This document shows, one piece after another, positions 56,111 to 64,000 of a stretch of 64,000 nt of DNA (positions within the stretch are counted from its first letter, which is position 1; the number at the start of each line of letters is the position of its first letter). Origin of the DNA: Gemmiger formicilis. GTDB taxonomy: Bacteria > Bacillota > Clostridia > Oscillospirales > Ruminococcaceae. The stretch lies in NCBI RefSeq assembly GCF_024462815.1, contig NZ_JANGCG010000002.1, forward strand, positions 1 through 64,000, written 5' to 3'. A program made the translations under genes and the position numbers. Below the pieces are notes generated by a model. That model had not been told where the DNA came from and ran no database searches. It was given only the letters and a program-made list of their open reading frames with translations.

Positions 56111-57433
56111 TCACCGGGAAAACGGCTCTCCTTCATACCCACATTCCCACAGCACACCCCAGTCGAGGGTTTCGTCAATTCCGGCCTCATAGCGGGCCAG
56201 ATTCACGTCGATGACACGCTGTTTTACATTCACGCAGCAGAGCAGTGTAAAGCTGACCGCCGCCGCAAAAATAGCGAGCTTTGCCGCCGGAATCGGCCTG
56301 AACACCCGCACCAGCGCCAGCACGCACCAGACCGCCAACACGCCGAGGAACCACCCCGCGATGACTCGCCGGGGCGTCAGGCCGTAGAGGACGACATAGA
56401 CCGCCAGCTTGCCCGCCGCCAGCGCAGCAAACGCCAGCCCGAAGCCGCAGAACACCGCGGCCAGCGCTTTGGGCAGCGGTGCGCGGCCCAGAAAATGCAC
56501 ACCCGCCAGCACGCCGAAGTTGAGCAGCAGAATTTTTTGCAGCTCCCAGAAGCCGTCCACCGCAAAGGCAGCGGCGTCCGGAGCGCTTAACCCCAGGGGC
56601 GCGGCGGCGAACCACTCCCCTGCCTGCACGGCGAAGAACAGCGCGTAAACACCGCAGAGCGCGGCTACCGCTACCGTTGCCGTACTGCGCGGCACAATGC
56701 GGGCGTGTTCCAGCGCAGCGGTACATTGGGCCGCCGTTGTGGGCGGTTCGGTTCGGCGCAGTGCGCCGAACACCAGCCCGTACAGCCACGCGCCCACCGG
56801 CAGCGACAGTATAATATACATCAGTGTATCGATAAATTTTATATTATTGAGCAGGCTGTTCCACCAGTCGGCCACACTTTGGCCCAGTGCCGCAAAGTTG
56901 GTATCGGCGGCGGCCAGCAAGCCCCACGCCGTACCGCAGAGCGCCAGCGTCAGTGCCACCGTAGCCAGCACGCGCAGCGCCTTACGGACTTTGATGCGGC
57001 CATGCAGGCCAGTTTTCAGCGCAGAAAACACCGTGCGCACCCGCAGGAAGAAATTGCCGAAGGGCAGCCGAAAAAATCCCGCCACAGCGTCCAGAAAAAC
57101 CAGACTGCCGCTCTGCCCCTGCGCCAGCATTCCGCACCGTGCCAGCACATACCAGACGGCGAAAATGTGCCACGCCATCCACTGCCACGTGCCCAGCGGA
57201 TCCGGCTGGTAGCCGAACAGCGAGTACGCCAGTGACAGCGCCAGCCAGCACCCGGCCCAGATCGGGGTTTCCCGGGCGGCGGTGCGGTGGGCCGCCCGAG
57301 CGGCGAGGTCGGTATATAGAATAAAGAGAGCGGCGAAAATCGGCATCCCCCAGTCCGAATACCACGGCGGCAGCAGCACCCCGCGGATGTACAGATACGC
57401 CAGCGGGTACATCAGAATTGCATACAGCGTCAT
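56111..57433 (-). CDS. Polytopic membrane protein (DUF4153/DUF4173-like)
   Basis: A 440-residue protein with about 11-12 helices. Features are LGTWQWMAWHIFAVWYVLAR, KFIDTLMYIILSLPVGAWLY and a C-terminal INV-like ... VIDVNLARYEAGIDETLDWG tail, which I associate with DUF4153/DUF4173 proteins. Function unknown. GGAGG lies 7 nt before the ATG, which overlaps the XRE gene stop by 4 nt. It is the last gene of the DUF2975-XRE-membrane protein run. Confidence 0.7.
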   Translation of the reverse strand: MTLYAILMYPLAYLYIRGVLLPPWYSDWGMPIFAALFILYTDLAARAAHRTAARETPIWAGCWLALSLAYSLFGYQPDPLGTWQWMAWHIFAVWYVLARCGMLAQGQSGSLVFLDAVAGFFRLPFGNFFLRVRTVFSALKTGLHGRIKVRKALRVLATVALTLALCGTAWGLLAAADTNFAALGQSVADWWNSLLNNIKFIDTLMYIILSLPVGAWLYGLVFGALRRTEPPTTAAQCTAALEHARIVPRSTATVAVAALCGVYALFFAVQAGEWFAAAPLGLSAPDAAAFAVDGFWELQKILLLNFGVLAGVHFLGRAPLPKALAAVFCGFGLAFAALAAGKLAVYVVLYGLTPRRVIAGWFLGVLAVWCVLALVRVFRPIPAAKLAIFAAAVSFTLLCCVNVKQRVIDVNLARYEAGIDETLDWGVLWECGYEGEPFSR

Positions 57434-57645
57434 GGCTTTTCCTCCGGCACGTATTCCAGAATATCTGCAGGCTGGCAGTCCAGCGCCTTACACAGAGCCT
57501 CCAAGGTAGAGAACCGCACTGCCTTGGCCTTGTTGTTCTTTAAGATGGAAAGATTTGCCGGGGTAATGCCGATTTCCTCCGCCAGCTCCCCCGCGCCCTT
57601 GTGGCGGCGGGCCATCATCACATCCAGATTGACCACGATGGGCAT
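57430..57645 (-). CDS. XRE-family (Cro/CI) small regulator
   Basis: A 71-residue DNA-binding protein. AGELAEEIGITPANLSILKN is a Cro/CI helix-turn-helix of the YozG kind, followed by FSTLEALCKALDCQPADILE, the usual tail. AGGGAGG precedes the ATG by 7 nt. It sits 13 nt after the DUF2975 gene and overlaps the membrane protein gene, an arrangement common for DUF2975 plus XRE pairs. The inverted repeat TTTTATCG/CGATAAAA at 58196-58216 is a candidate binding site. Confidence 0.9.
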   Translation of the reverse strand: MPIVVNLDVMMARRHKGAGELAEEIGITPANLSILKNNKAKAVRFSTLEALCKALDCQPADILEYVPEEKP

Positions 57646-57658
57646 TTTTCTGCCTCCC

Positions 57659-58117
57659 TTACACGGTGTAGTCCAGCTCGTCCTTCATGCGGACGGCCTG
57701 CGCAAAGGCGTTTTTCAACACCCGGACAATGAGCGCCATAAACCCGGCCGCCACCGCCAGAAAGGCAAACGGCAGATAGATGAACACACCCGCTGGCAGG
57801 CAGATGAACGCCGCGCCCACACAGCACCAGCTGATGCTCCGCAGGGCCGCAACGTTCCGGGCTACAAAGATTTCCCCCTGCTCAATGCGGCGCAGGAACC
57901 GATACAGCGTGCAAAGCATAACCAGCGCCAGCACCGCGCAGAGGTACCCCATGCCCAGCAGCACCGGCCCACTGGCGGCGGGCAGAGTGTGGGCGGTTAC
58001 CATCCAGCGCACCAGCCGCGGCCCGCACACTGTCATAATAATACTGCCCGCAATGGCCAGCGCCACCACAATGCGGGTCAGCGTGATGCTTTTGCGGTCA
58101 TCCCAGAGATTCTTCAT
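57659..58117 (-). CDS. DUF2975 membrane protein
   Basis: A 152-residue protein with four helices. FLRRIEQGEIFVARNVAALR and SISWCCVGAAF are the DUF2975 landmarks. It is regularly paired with a YozG-like XRE regulator, as here, and may modulate it, although this is not proven. AGGGAGG lies 5-6 nt before ATG 58117; the longer open frame has no site. It is the first gene of the run, and the promoter is 45 nt upstream. Confidence 0.86.
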   Translation of the reverse strand: MKNLWDDRKSITLTRIVVALAIAGSIIMTVCGPRLVRWMVTAHTLPAASGPVLLGMGYLCAVLALVMLCTLYRFLRRIEQGEIFVARNVAALRSISWCCVGAAFICLPAGVFIYLPFAFLAVAAGFMALIVRVLKNAFAQAVRMKDELDYTV

Positions 58118-58161
58118 AACGGCCTCCCTTTGCGGCAGCTCTGCCGCTTTGTGTTGGTTGC

Positions 58162-58216
58162 AGTATACCACAAGCCATATCGTTTTGCAAGTATTTTTTA
58201 TCGTTTTTCGATAAAA
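58162..58216 (-). promoter_or_regulatory. DUF2975 operon promoter with an upstream inverted repeat
   Basis: On the minus strand TTGCAA (58185-58190) and TATACT (complement of 58162-58167) are 17 nt apart. Upstream, 58196-58216 is TTTTATCG-TTTTT-CGATAAAA, an inverted repeat with 8-bp arms. ATATCG within the spacer is a possible half-site. Confidence 0.68.
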
Positions 58217-58238
58217 TTGTAAATCCTGCAGGATTCGT

Positions 58239-58267
58239 TTGCACGGCAGGGCAAAATGGTGTATGAT
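58239..58267 (+). promoter_or_regulatory. Promoter of the SGNH lipoprotein gene
   Basis: TTGCAC and TATGAT with a 17-nt spacer, about 35 nt before the start codon. It diverges from the DUF2975 promoter. Confidence 0.66.
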
Positions 58268-58302
58268 AGGCTTATCGTATTCTATGAAAAGTGGTGTAAC
58301 GC

Positions 58303-60033
58303 ATGAATCTGCCCTTTTTCCGCGCACGGCGGCAGGCTGCTTTGCTGGCTGCAGTGCTCATGCTCGGCCTGACCGGCTGTAAAAACAAAACGGACGAGCT
58401 GCCCGCCTCTGCCACCGCCGAAACCGCCTCGATCACCGCCACGCCGCAGCCCACGGCGGCCACCACCGCCCAGCCTACTGCGGCGGAGGTCGGCACGGTG
58501 CTGCCCCAGACGGAGGATGCCGGGCGCAGCTACACGGATGAAACCCTGTTCATCGGCGACTCCAACACGGTGCGCTATACAATGTACGCCGATGAAACCG
58601 ACACCCCCTTTACCGCCATCGGCAACAGCATCGGCGTTGTCAGCATGGGCGCGGGAGCCATCACCACGCTGAAATGCGAAAAATTCAAGGGTTCCTCCAC
58701 CATGTACACCGTGCCGGAGGCCGTGGCCATGCTCAAGCCGCGCCGTATCATCATCTGCTACGGCACCAACAACCTCGGCGGCTCGTCCACGGATGCCACC
58801 AACTACATAACCACCTATCTGCAGGGGCTCAAAGCGATTGAAGCCGCGTGGCCCTACTGCGATATCATCGTCAGCGCCATTCCGCCGCTGGACAAGCAGC
58901 GGGAAAACACCAACCTGACCATGACACAGGTGGACGCCTACAACGCCGCACTGGTGCAGATGTGCGAGGAAAACGGCTACAAGTTCCTGAACAGCGCCGA
59001 GGTTCTGCGCGATAACACCACCGGCTGGGCCAAGGCCGATTACACCCTTTCCGACGGCGTGCACCTGTCCAAAACCGCCGTCACAGCGTATTTTACCTAT
59101 GTGCGCACCCACGCCTATATCACCGAGGACCGCCGCCCCCAGCCGCTGGGCACCCTGCCCCAGCCGGACGGCGTGCCCGCCAACCTCATCACCAAGGACC
59201 CGATTGCCGTGCGCGGTGCAAAGGTCCCGCTGGAATTTGTGACCGAGAAGGGCGGCAAGTTGTCCGGCACAACCAGCCAGCTGGTCAAGAAGGGCGGCAC
59301 AGCCAGCGCCGTGACCGCCGTCCCCGACGAAGGCTTTGTCTTTGACGGCTGGACCATCAGCTCGGGCGGCACCTTCAATGATGCCACCATCACCTTCACC
59401 ATGCCGCAGAACGCCGACGCAGGCGGCGTAGTGCTGACGGCACATTTCAAGGTCGGCAAGCATGACCACGATTACGTGGAGATAGAAGACGCCCGGACCG
59501 ACCCCACCTGCCTGAAGGACGGCGTTGCAAAGTACGAGTGCAAGATTTGCGGCGACATCCTTGAGAAAGATATTCCCGCGCTGGGCCATGACTGGGACGA
59601 GGGCCGGCGCGAGGGCAATGAAATCATCTACACCTGCAAACGCGAGGGCTGCAATGAGATAAAAAAGGAGGAAATTCAAGCCACACCCACACCGTCCCCG
59701 ACACCATCGCCTGTGCCCGAAACATCTACGCCTGTGCCTCCTACAGCCACGCCTACTGCTGCCCCCACGCAGGAACCCTCCCCCACACCGCACGAACACA
59801 ACTTCAAGCTTATCGAAGATACCTCCACCTGTGTGCAGGAAGGCGAAAAGACCTACCAATGCAGCGGCTGCGGCGAAACCAAAACCGAGTACTGCGCCGC
59901 CCATCACCGTTGGGTTGAAACCGGCCATGAGGACGCAACAGCCGACACACCCGCCAGAATTATCTACACCTGCTCTCTGTGCGAGGAAACAAAATACGTA
60001 GATCCGTCCGCACAGCAGACCCCCAGCGAATAA
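58303..60033 (+). CDS. Secreted SGNH-domain lipoprotein with zinc-ribbon-like modules
   Basis: A 576-residue surface lipoprotein. A signal peptide ends in the lipobox LTGC with lipidated Cys26. A Thr/Ala/Pro linker follows, then an SGNH hydrolase-like domain: FIGDSN with Ser87, CYGTNN, and SDGVHLS for the Asp/His pair. A InlB-like beta repeat (VPDEGFVFDGWTISSGGTF) comes next, then two CxxC-type modules (YECKICGDILEKDIPALGHD; YQCSGCGETKTE) separated by a PTPSPTPSPVP-rich linker. The Asn/Ser catalytic residues suggest an esterase, perhaps acting on acylated wall or host glycans. It has its own promoter and is followed by the ABC exporter after 32 nt. Confidence 0.84.
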   Translation: MNLPFFRARRQAALLAAVLMLGLTGCKNKTDELPASATAETASITATPQPTAATTAQPTAAEVGTVLPQTEDAGRSYTDETLFIGDSNTVRYTMYADETDTPFTAIGNSIGVVSMGAGAITTLKCEKFKGSSTMYTVPEAVAMLKPRRIIICYGTNNLGGSSTDATNYITTYLQGLKAIEAAWPYCDIIVSAIPPLDKQRENTNLTMTQVDAYNAALVQMCEENGYKFLNSAEVLRDNTTGWAKADYTLSDGVHLSKTAVTAYFTYVRTHAYITEDRRPQPLGTLPQPDGVPANLITKDPIAVRGAKVPLEFVTEKGGKLSGTTSQLVKKGGTASAVTAVPDEGFVFDGWTISSGGTFNDATITFTMPQNADAGGVVLTAHFKVGKHDHDYVEIEDARTDPTCLKDGVAKYECKICGDILEKDIPALGHDWDEGRREGNEIIYTCKREGCNEIKKEEIQATPTPSPTPSPVPETSTPVPPTATPTAAPTQEPSPTPHEHNFKLIEDTSTCVQEGEKTYQCSGCGETKTEYCAAHHRWVETGHEDATADTPARIIYTCSLCEETKYVDPSAQQTPSE

Positions 60034-60065
60034 CCCTGCACACATAAAAGAAAAAGAGGTACCCA

Positions 60066-61835
60066 ATGTCTGACTTCCCTGCCCAGCGCCCTAAAAACAG
60101 CGCTTTGATACGCCGTTTTCTGCCCTATATGGTCAAATACCGCGCCGTGCTGGCGTTTGATTTGTTCTGCGCCGCGCTGACGACTCTCTGCGATATTGCA
60201 CTGCCTAAAATTATGAGCACCCTCACCAACACCGTCACAGCGGCCGCGCTGACCGTGGACACCGTGCTGAAGTTGGCGGCGCTCTACTTTGTACTGCGCG
60301 TCATTGACAGCGCGGCCAGCTACTTTATGTCCGGCACCGGGCATATCATGGGCGTGCATATCGAGACCGATATGCGCCGCGACGCCTTTGACCATCTGCT
60401 GCGGCTTGACCACACTTATTATAACAATACAAAGGTCGGCCAGATTATGGGCCGCATCACCAATGACCTGTTTGATGTGACCGAGTTTGCCCACCACTGC
60501 CCGGAAGAGTTCTTCATCGCGGGCATAAAAATCGCTGCATCGTTTGTAATTCTCTGTCAGGCCAATGTGCCGCTGACGGTGATCGTCTTTGCCTGCGTGC
60601 CGCTGATGGGGGTTGTCTCGGTCAGGCTGAACCATCGCCTGCGCGAGCGCTTCCGCCAGCAGCGGTTCCAGATTGGCGAGCTGAACGCTTCGATTGAGGA
60701 CAGCCTGCTGGGCCAGCGCGTAGTCAAGGCCTTCGCCGCCGAAGATTTGGAGCGTGCCAAATTTGAAAAGGGCAACCGCGACTTTGAGGAAATCAAGACC
60801 CTTGGCTACCATGCCATGGCCGCGTTCAACACCTCCACCCGCCTTTTTGACGGACTGATGTACTTTGTTGTCATTCTGGCGGGCGGTCTTTCGCTGGTAT
60901 ACGGAGCTATCAGCGCGGGCGATCTGGTGGCGTATGTGCTCTACGTCTCCACGCTGATTGCCACCATCCGCCGCATTGTCGAATTTGCCGAGCAGTTCCA
61001 GCGCGGTATGACCGGCATTGAGCGCTTTGCCGAAATTATGGACACGCCCATTGCCATTGCCGATGTGCCCGATGCCAGGCCGCTGGCCGTCACCGAGGGC
61101 GCCATTGACTTTGAGGACGTCAGCTTTGAATACCCCGATGACCACAACAAGGTGCTGCGCCACGTCGATCTGCACATCCGCCCCGGCGAGAATGTGGCAC
61201 TGGTGGGGCCGTCCGGCGGCGGCAAGACCACGCTGTGCAACCTGATCCCCCGCTTTTATGATGTGACCGGCGGCAGGATCCTGATTGACGGGCAGGATGT
61301 GCGCGGCGTGACGCTGCACAGCCTGCGGGAGGCCATCGGCGTGGTGCAGCAGGATGTCTACCTGTTCAGCGGCACAGTGGCCGAGAACATTGCCTACGGC
61401 CGCCCCGGTGCCACCCGCGCCGAGATTGAGGAGGCCGCCCGGCTGGCCGGGGCCGACGCCTTTGTCCGTGCGCTGAAGGACGGCTATGACACCTACGTGG
61501 GCGAGCGCGGCGTCAAGCTCTCCGGCGGGCAGAAGCAGCGGATTGCGATTGCACGCGTATTTTTGAAGAACCCGCGCCTTCTGCTGCTGGACGAGGCCAC
61601 CAGCGCCCTTGACAACGAGAGCGAGATTCTGGTTGGCCAGAGCCTTGACAAGCTGGCGAAGGGCCGCACCACCCTGACGATTGCCCACCGCCTGACCACC
61701 ATCAAGAACGCCGACCGCATTCTGGTGCTTGGCCGCGACGGCATTGAGGAGGAGGGCAGCCACGAGGAGCTGCTGGCAAAGCAGGGCGTGTATTACCGCC
61801 TGTGGAATGGCCTGGTCAGCGGGGAGACCCTGTGA
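60066..61835 (+). CDS. ABC transporter half-unit (exporter type)
   Basis: A 589-residue protein with a six-helix membrane domain (about 1-330) and an ATP-binding domain. VALVGPSGGGKTTLCNLIP is the Walker A region, KLSGGQKQRIAIARVF the signature, LLLLDEATSALD Walker B, and TLTIAHRLTTIKNADRI the His loop. This is the MsbA/multidrug-lipid type that works as a dimer. It probably homodimerises because no partner is encoded nearby. AAAGAGG precedes the ATG. It may share the promoter of the SGNH lipoprotein gene upstream, which does not show that they act together. Confidence 0.93.
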   Translation: MSDFPAQRPKNSALIRRFLPYMVKYRAVLAFDLFCAALTTLCDIALPKIMSTLTNTVTAAALTVDTVLKLAALYFVLRVIDSAASYFMSGTGHIMGVHIETDMRRDAFDHLLRLDHTYYNNTKVGQIMGRITNDLFDVTEFAHHCPEEFFIAGIKIAASFVILCQANVPLTVIVFACVPLMGVVSVRLNHRLRERFRQQRFQIGELNASIEDSLLGQRVVKAFAAEDLERAKFEKGNRDFEEIKTLGYHAMAAFNTSTRLFDGLMYFVVILAGGLSLVYGAISAGDLVAYVLYVSTLIATIRRIVEFAEQFQRGMTGIERFAEIMDTPIAIADVPDARPLAVTEGAIDFEDVSFEYPDDHNKVLRHVDLHIRPGENVALVGPSGGGKTTLCNLIPRFYDVTGGRILIDGQDVRGVTLHSLREAIGVVQQDVYLFSGTVAENIAYGRPGATRAEIEEAARLAGADAFVRALKDGYDTYVGERGVKLSGGQKQRIAIARVFLKNPRLLLLDEATSALDNESEILVGQSLDKLAKGRTTLTIAHRLTTIKNADRILVLGRDGIEEEGSHEELLAKQGVYYRLWNGLVSGETL

Positions 61836-61878
61836 CATAAGCCACCCACCAGCCTTGCGGGGCGTTGGGGACGCCATG

Positions 61879-61921
61879 CCTTCTCCCGCGGGAGAAGGTG
61901 GCGCGCAGCGCCGGATGAGGG
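61879..61921 (+). repeat. Dispersed palindromic repeat, family A, copy 2
   Basis: CCTTCTCCC and GGGAGAAGG then GGCGCGCAGCGCC, ending CCGGATGAGGG. It matches copy 1 at 10877-10921 with the loop bases changed but the stems kept (compensating changes GGCC..GGCC to GGCG..CGCC). Confidence 0.75.
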
Positions 61922-61972
61922 CCGGCCTTGCCGGGTATGCCGTTTTCCTTTTTCCCATATATCACCCTTCCA

Positions 61973-62002
61973 AGCAGCCGTTCAGGCTGCTTTTTTGTTC
62001 AG
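61973..62002 (+). terminator. Terminator after the ABC exporter
   Basis: AAGCAGCC-GTTCA-GGCTGCTT followed by TTTTT on the plus strand. The stop codon of the convergent flippase gene lies inside the loop. Confidence 0.78.
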
Positions 62003-63298
62003 CGTTTTCAGCATCCGGCACAGATTCAGCCCGAAGGTCAGTAGGTTGGAGGCAATCATCACGCCCAGAAAGCCCGCCATACCGTACCGGGGCAGCAGCA
62101 GCCAGATGGCCGTAATGCGCAGGGCGGAGTCCAGCAGCGAATAGCGGAAGCTCGCCAGCTGCTCCCCCAGCCCCTTCAGCACACCGTCCACCATGCTTTC
62201 CAGATACATAAACGGTGCCACAAAGCCCAGCACCTGCACATACCGGCCCACATCGGCATCCTGATAGAGGTACTGCGCCAGCGGGCGGCCCAGCAGCACA
62301 AAGCCCGCCCCGGCCAGCAGCGAAAACCCGCCGGTCAGGCGCAGCATCGTATAGACAAGGCGGCGGGTGGCAGCGGTGTCCCCCTTGGTGTGGGTGCGGG
62401 TGATTTCCGGCATCAGCAGGCCGGACAGCGCCCCCAGCACCGAAAACGGAAAGAACAGCAACGGCAGCGCCATCCCCTTCAGCGCGCCGTACTGGGCCAC
62501 GGCCTCGGCACGACTGCCGGTGTACAGCGCCAGCGTGTAGGGTATCAGACTGCTCTCTGCCGCCTGTAAGGCACTGGCCAGCAGGCGGCTGCCCTCCACC
62601 GGCCAGAGGATTTCGTTCAGTTCCTTTTGGGTGTAGGGGTGCAGCGCCCCGCCGGGGCGCGGGGCAAATTCCGGCGTGCGGGCGGCAAAGGCCAGCATAA
62701 TCCCGCAGGAGACCGCCTCGCTGACGGTATTGCCGAGCAGCACCGCGGCGCAGCCATACCCGGCACCCCACCCGGCCAGTGCCCGCAGCCCGGCCACGGC
62801 CACCGCCATCCGCACCAGCTGTTCAATCAGCTGCGCGGTAATGTTGGGCTGCACCCGCCGCGCCGCCAGAAAGCACCCCCGCACCGCCCCCGACACCGCC
62901 ATAAACGGCAGACTGGGTGCCAGAATCAGCAGCGCGGTCTCGGCACGGGCGTCATGCAGCAAAAGCCGCGCACACGGCCCGGCCAGCACGCTCTGGGCCA
63001 GCATGGCCGCCGCGCCGAAGCACAGCGCCGTAAACACAAGCCCGCGCAGCGTTTCGGCCATACCGTTGCCGCGGGCAAGGCTCTGGGCGGCCAAGCGCGC
63101 CGAGGCCACATTGACGCCCGCCGTGGCAAAGGAGACAAACACCATATACAGCGCCAGAATCAGCTGGTACAGCCCCATCCCCTCGCTGCCCAGCGCCGCC
63201 GCCAGCACCACCCGGAAGCCCATACCCAGCACACGCAGTACCAGCCCCGCCCCGGTAAGCAGCGCCGCGTTGTGCACATACGTTCTGCGTTGGCTCAT
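61982..63298 (-). CDS. SpoVB/MurJ-like polysaccharide flippase
   Basis: A 438-residue protein with about 12-14 helices of the MOP flippase superfamily. NAALLTGAGLVLRVLGMGFR at the start and GSEGMGLYQLILALYMVFVS are SpoVB-type marks, and PFSVLGALSGLLMPEITRTH is typical of the middle. It would flip lipid-linked wall or spore-coat precursors. I start at ATG 63298, after a GGGGG stretch; the upstream frame overlaps the mrp promoter. It is convergent with the ABC gene and shares its terminator region. Confidence 0.88.
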   Translation of the reverse strand: MSQRRTYVHNAALLTGAGLVLRVLGMGFRVVLAAALGSEGMGLYQLILALYMVFVSFATAGVNVASARLAAQSLARGNGMAETLRGLVFTALCFGAAAMLAQSVLAGPCARLLLHDARAETALLILAPSLPFMAVSGAVRGCFLAARRVQPNITAQLIEQLVRMAVAVAGLRALAGWGAGYGCAAVLLGNTVSEAVSCGIMLAFAARTPEFAPRPGGALHPYTQKELNEILWPVEGSRLLASALQAAESSLIPYTLALYTGSRAEAVAQYGALKGMALPLLFFPFSVLGALSGLLMPEITRTHTKGDTAATRRLVYTMLRLTGGFSLLAGAGFVLLGRPLAQYLYQDADVGRYVQVLGFVAPFMYLESMVDGVLKGLGEQLASFRYSLLDSALRITAIWLLLPRYGMAGFLGVMIASNLLTFGLNLCRMLKTLNKKAA

Positions 63299-63400
63299 AC
63301 GCCGCCCCCTTCCCCTGCTGATGGATATGCCCGCCGCGCTGCCGGTATGCTGCAGGCAGGCATAATTCTGCACCAATGTACGCTTTCCTGCCCCAGTGTC

Positions 63401-63429
63401 TTGCATTATGCCGCGATTTTTGGTAAACT
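63401..63429 (+). promoter_or_regulatory. Promoter of the mrp gene
   Basis: TTGCAT and TAAACT with a 17-nt spacer, about 38 nt before the start codon. Confidence 0.6.
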
Positions 63430-63466
63430 GGAAAAAGAGCGATTTTTTTAAAGGAGCATAGTTACC

Positions 63467-64000
63467 ATGAGTGAAGCCTGTACCCATGATTGCAGCAGCT
63501 GCCATTCCAACTGCGATCACCGTGCGCCGCAGCATGAGCCGCCGCACGCAAGAAGCCGTATCCAAAAGGTCATCGGCGTTGTTTCCGGCAAGGGCGGCGT
63601 TGGCAAAAGTATGACCAGCGCCATGCTGGCCGTCTCGATGCGCCGCCTTGGCTTTAAGGCCGGCGTGCTGGACGCCGACATCACCGGCCCTTCCATCCCC
63701 CGCCTGTTCGGCGTGAAGGGTCCCGCCACCGGTGACGGCGAGAGCATCAACCCGGTCACCAGCCGCACCGGCATTGAGATTATGAGCATCAACCTGCTGC
63801 TCGAGGACCCCGAGGCCCCTGTGGTCTGGCGCGGCCCCGTCATTGCGGGCGCTGTCAAGCAGTTCTGGCAGGAGGTTGTGTGGGATGTTGATTTCCTGTT
63901 TGTCGATATGCCTCCGGGAACCGGCGATGTGCCGCTGACCGTGTTCCAGACCCTGCCGGTGGACGGCATTGTCATTGTGTCCAGCCCGCAGGAGCTTGTC
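63467..64000 (+). CDS. mrp: Mrp/NBP35-family ATP-binding protein, cut by window edge
   Basis: The first 178 codons are visible. A short Cys-rich N-terminus (CTHDCSSCHSNCDH) precedes the P-loop domain with the deviant Walker A motif SGKGGVGKS (about 40-48), DADITGPSIPRLFG and VDMPPGTGDVPLT. Mrp/ApbC/NBP35 proteins carry and hand on iron-sulfur clusters. The extra cysteines at the start could hold a cluster, as in NBP35. AAAGGAG lies about 9 nt before the ATG, and a promoter is in place. The C-terminal CxxC cluster site should lie beyond the right edge. Confidence 0.92.
   Translation, partial: MSEACTHDCSSCHSNCDHRAPQHEPPHARSRIQKVIGVVSGKGGVGKSMTSAMLAVSMRRLGFKAGVLDADITGPSIPRLFGVKGPATGDGESINPVTSRTGIEIMSINLLLEDPEAPVVWRGPVIAGAVKQFWQEVVWDVDFLFVDMPPGTGDVPLTVFQTLPVDGIVIVSSPQELV

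Overview
The window reads as chromosome of a gut Firmicute of the Oscillospiraceae/Ruminococcaceae type (Faecalibacterium, Gemmiger or Subdoligranulum relatives). This rests on high-GC Clostridia-like proteins with strong AGGAGG ribosome sites, a V-type ATPase operon, a bile-salt-hydrolase-like enzyme, a Firmicute-type GalT, a SpoVB-like flippase, and GC-rich palindromic intergenic repeats. No marker gene is present, so the genus is inferred.

Positions 1-6340 are mobile DNA, mostly on the minus strand. A large serine recombinase with a TnpW-like partner (1-2870) interrupts the virD4/traG coupling-protein gene of an older conjugative element (2870-5797: virD4 stub, pcfB, replication initiator, hypothetical, excisionase). 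That element ends at a 3' fragment of a tRNA-Arg gene (5751-5797). Beyond it lies the C-terminal stub of a tyrosine integrase, the leftover of a second element at the same site.

Positions 6349-12150 hold core genes: a ClC-type anion transporter, alr-lepA (overlapping by 1 nt) and a choloylglycine hydrolase. Positions 12175-20518 form a glycan-use locus: a minus-strand run GH43, SGNH esterase, CE4 deacetylase and GH2, a divergent AraC regulator, and a GPH sugar:cation symporter. A tandem 22-bp direct repeat fills the divergent promoter.

Positions 21402-31988 carry tRNA-Tyr, a phosphofructokinase, a tyrosine phosphatase, the fruR-fruK-fruA operon, a short UvrA paralogue, AzlCD and a TraX-family protein. 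A CHASE hybrid kinase and tRNA-Pro follow. Positions 34430-35700 are an AT-rich islet with one unrecognised two-helix membrane protein. Then come fucO and a nine-gene V-ATPase operon (45917 down to 37284) with a palindrome over its promoter and a hairpin-rich repeat between the B and D genes.

Positions 46100-64000 hold DUF2798 and DUF1275 membrane proteins, a CtpE-like P-type ATPase, prfB-marR, a zinc-ribbon/RING membrane protein, a sugar nucleotidyltransferase, galT, a DUF2975-XRE-membrane protein operon, an SGNH lipoprotein with zinc-ribbon-like modules, an ABC exporter, a SpoVB-like flippase and the start of an Mrp/NBP35 ATPase. I saw no rRNA, CRISPR array or prophage structural genes. All calls come from reading the sequence and from family knowledge; no database search was run.
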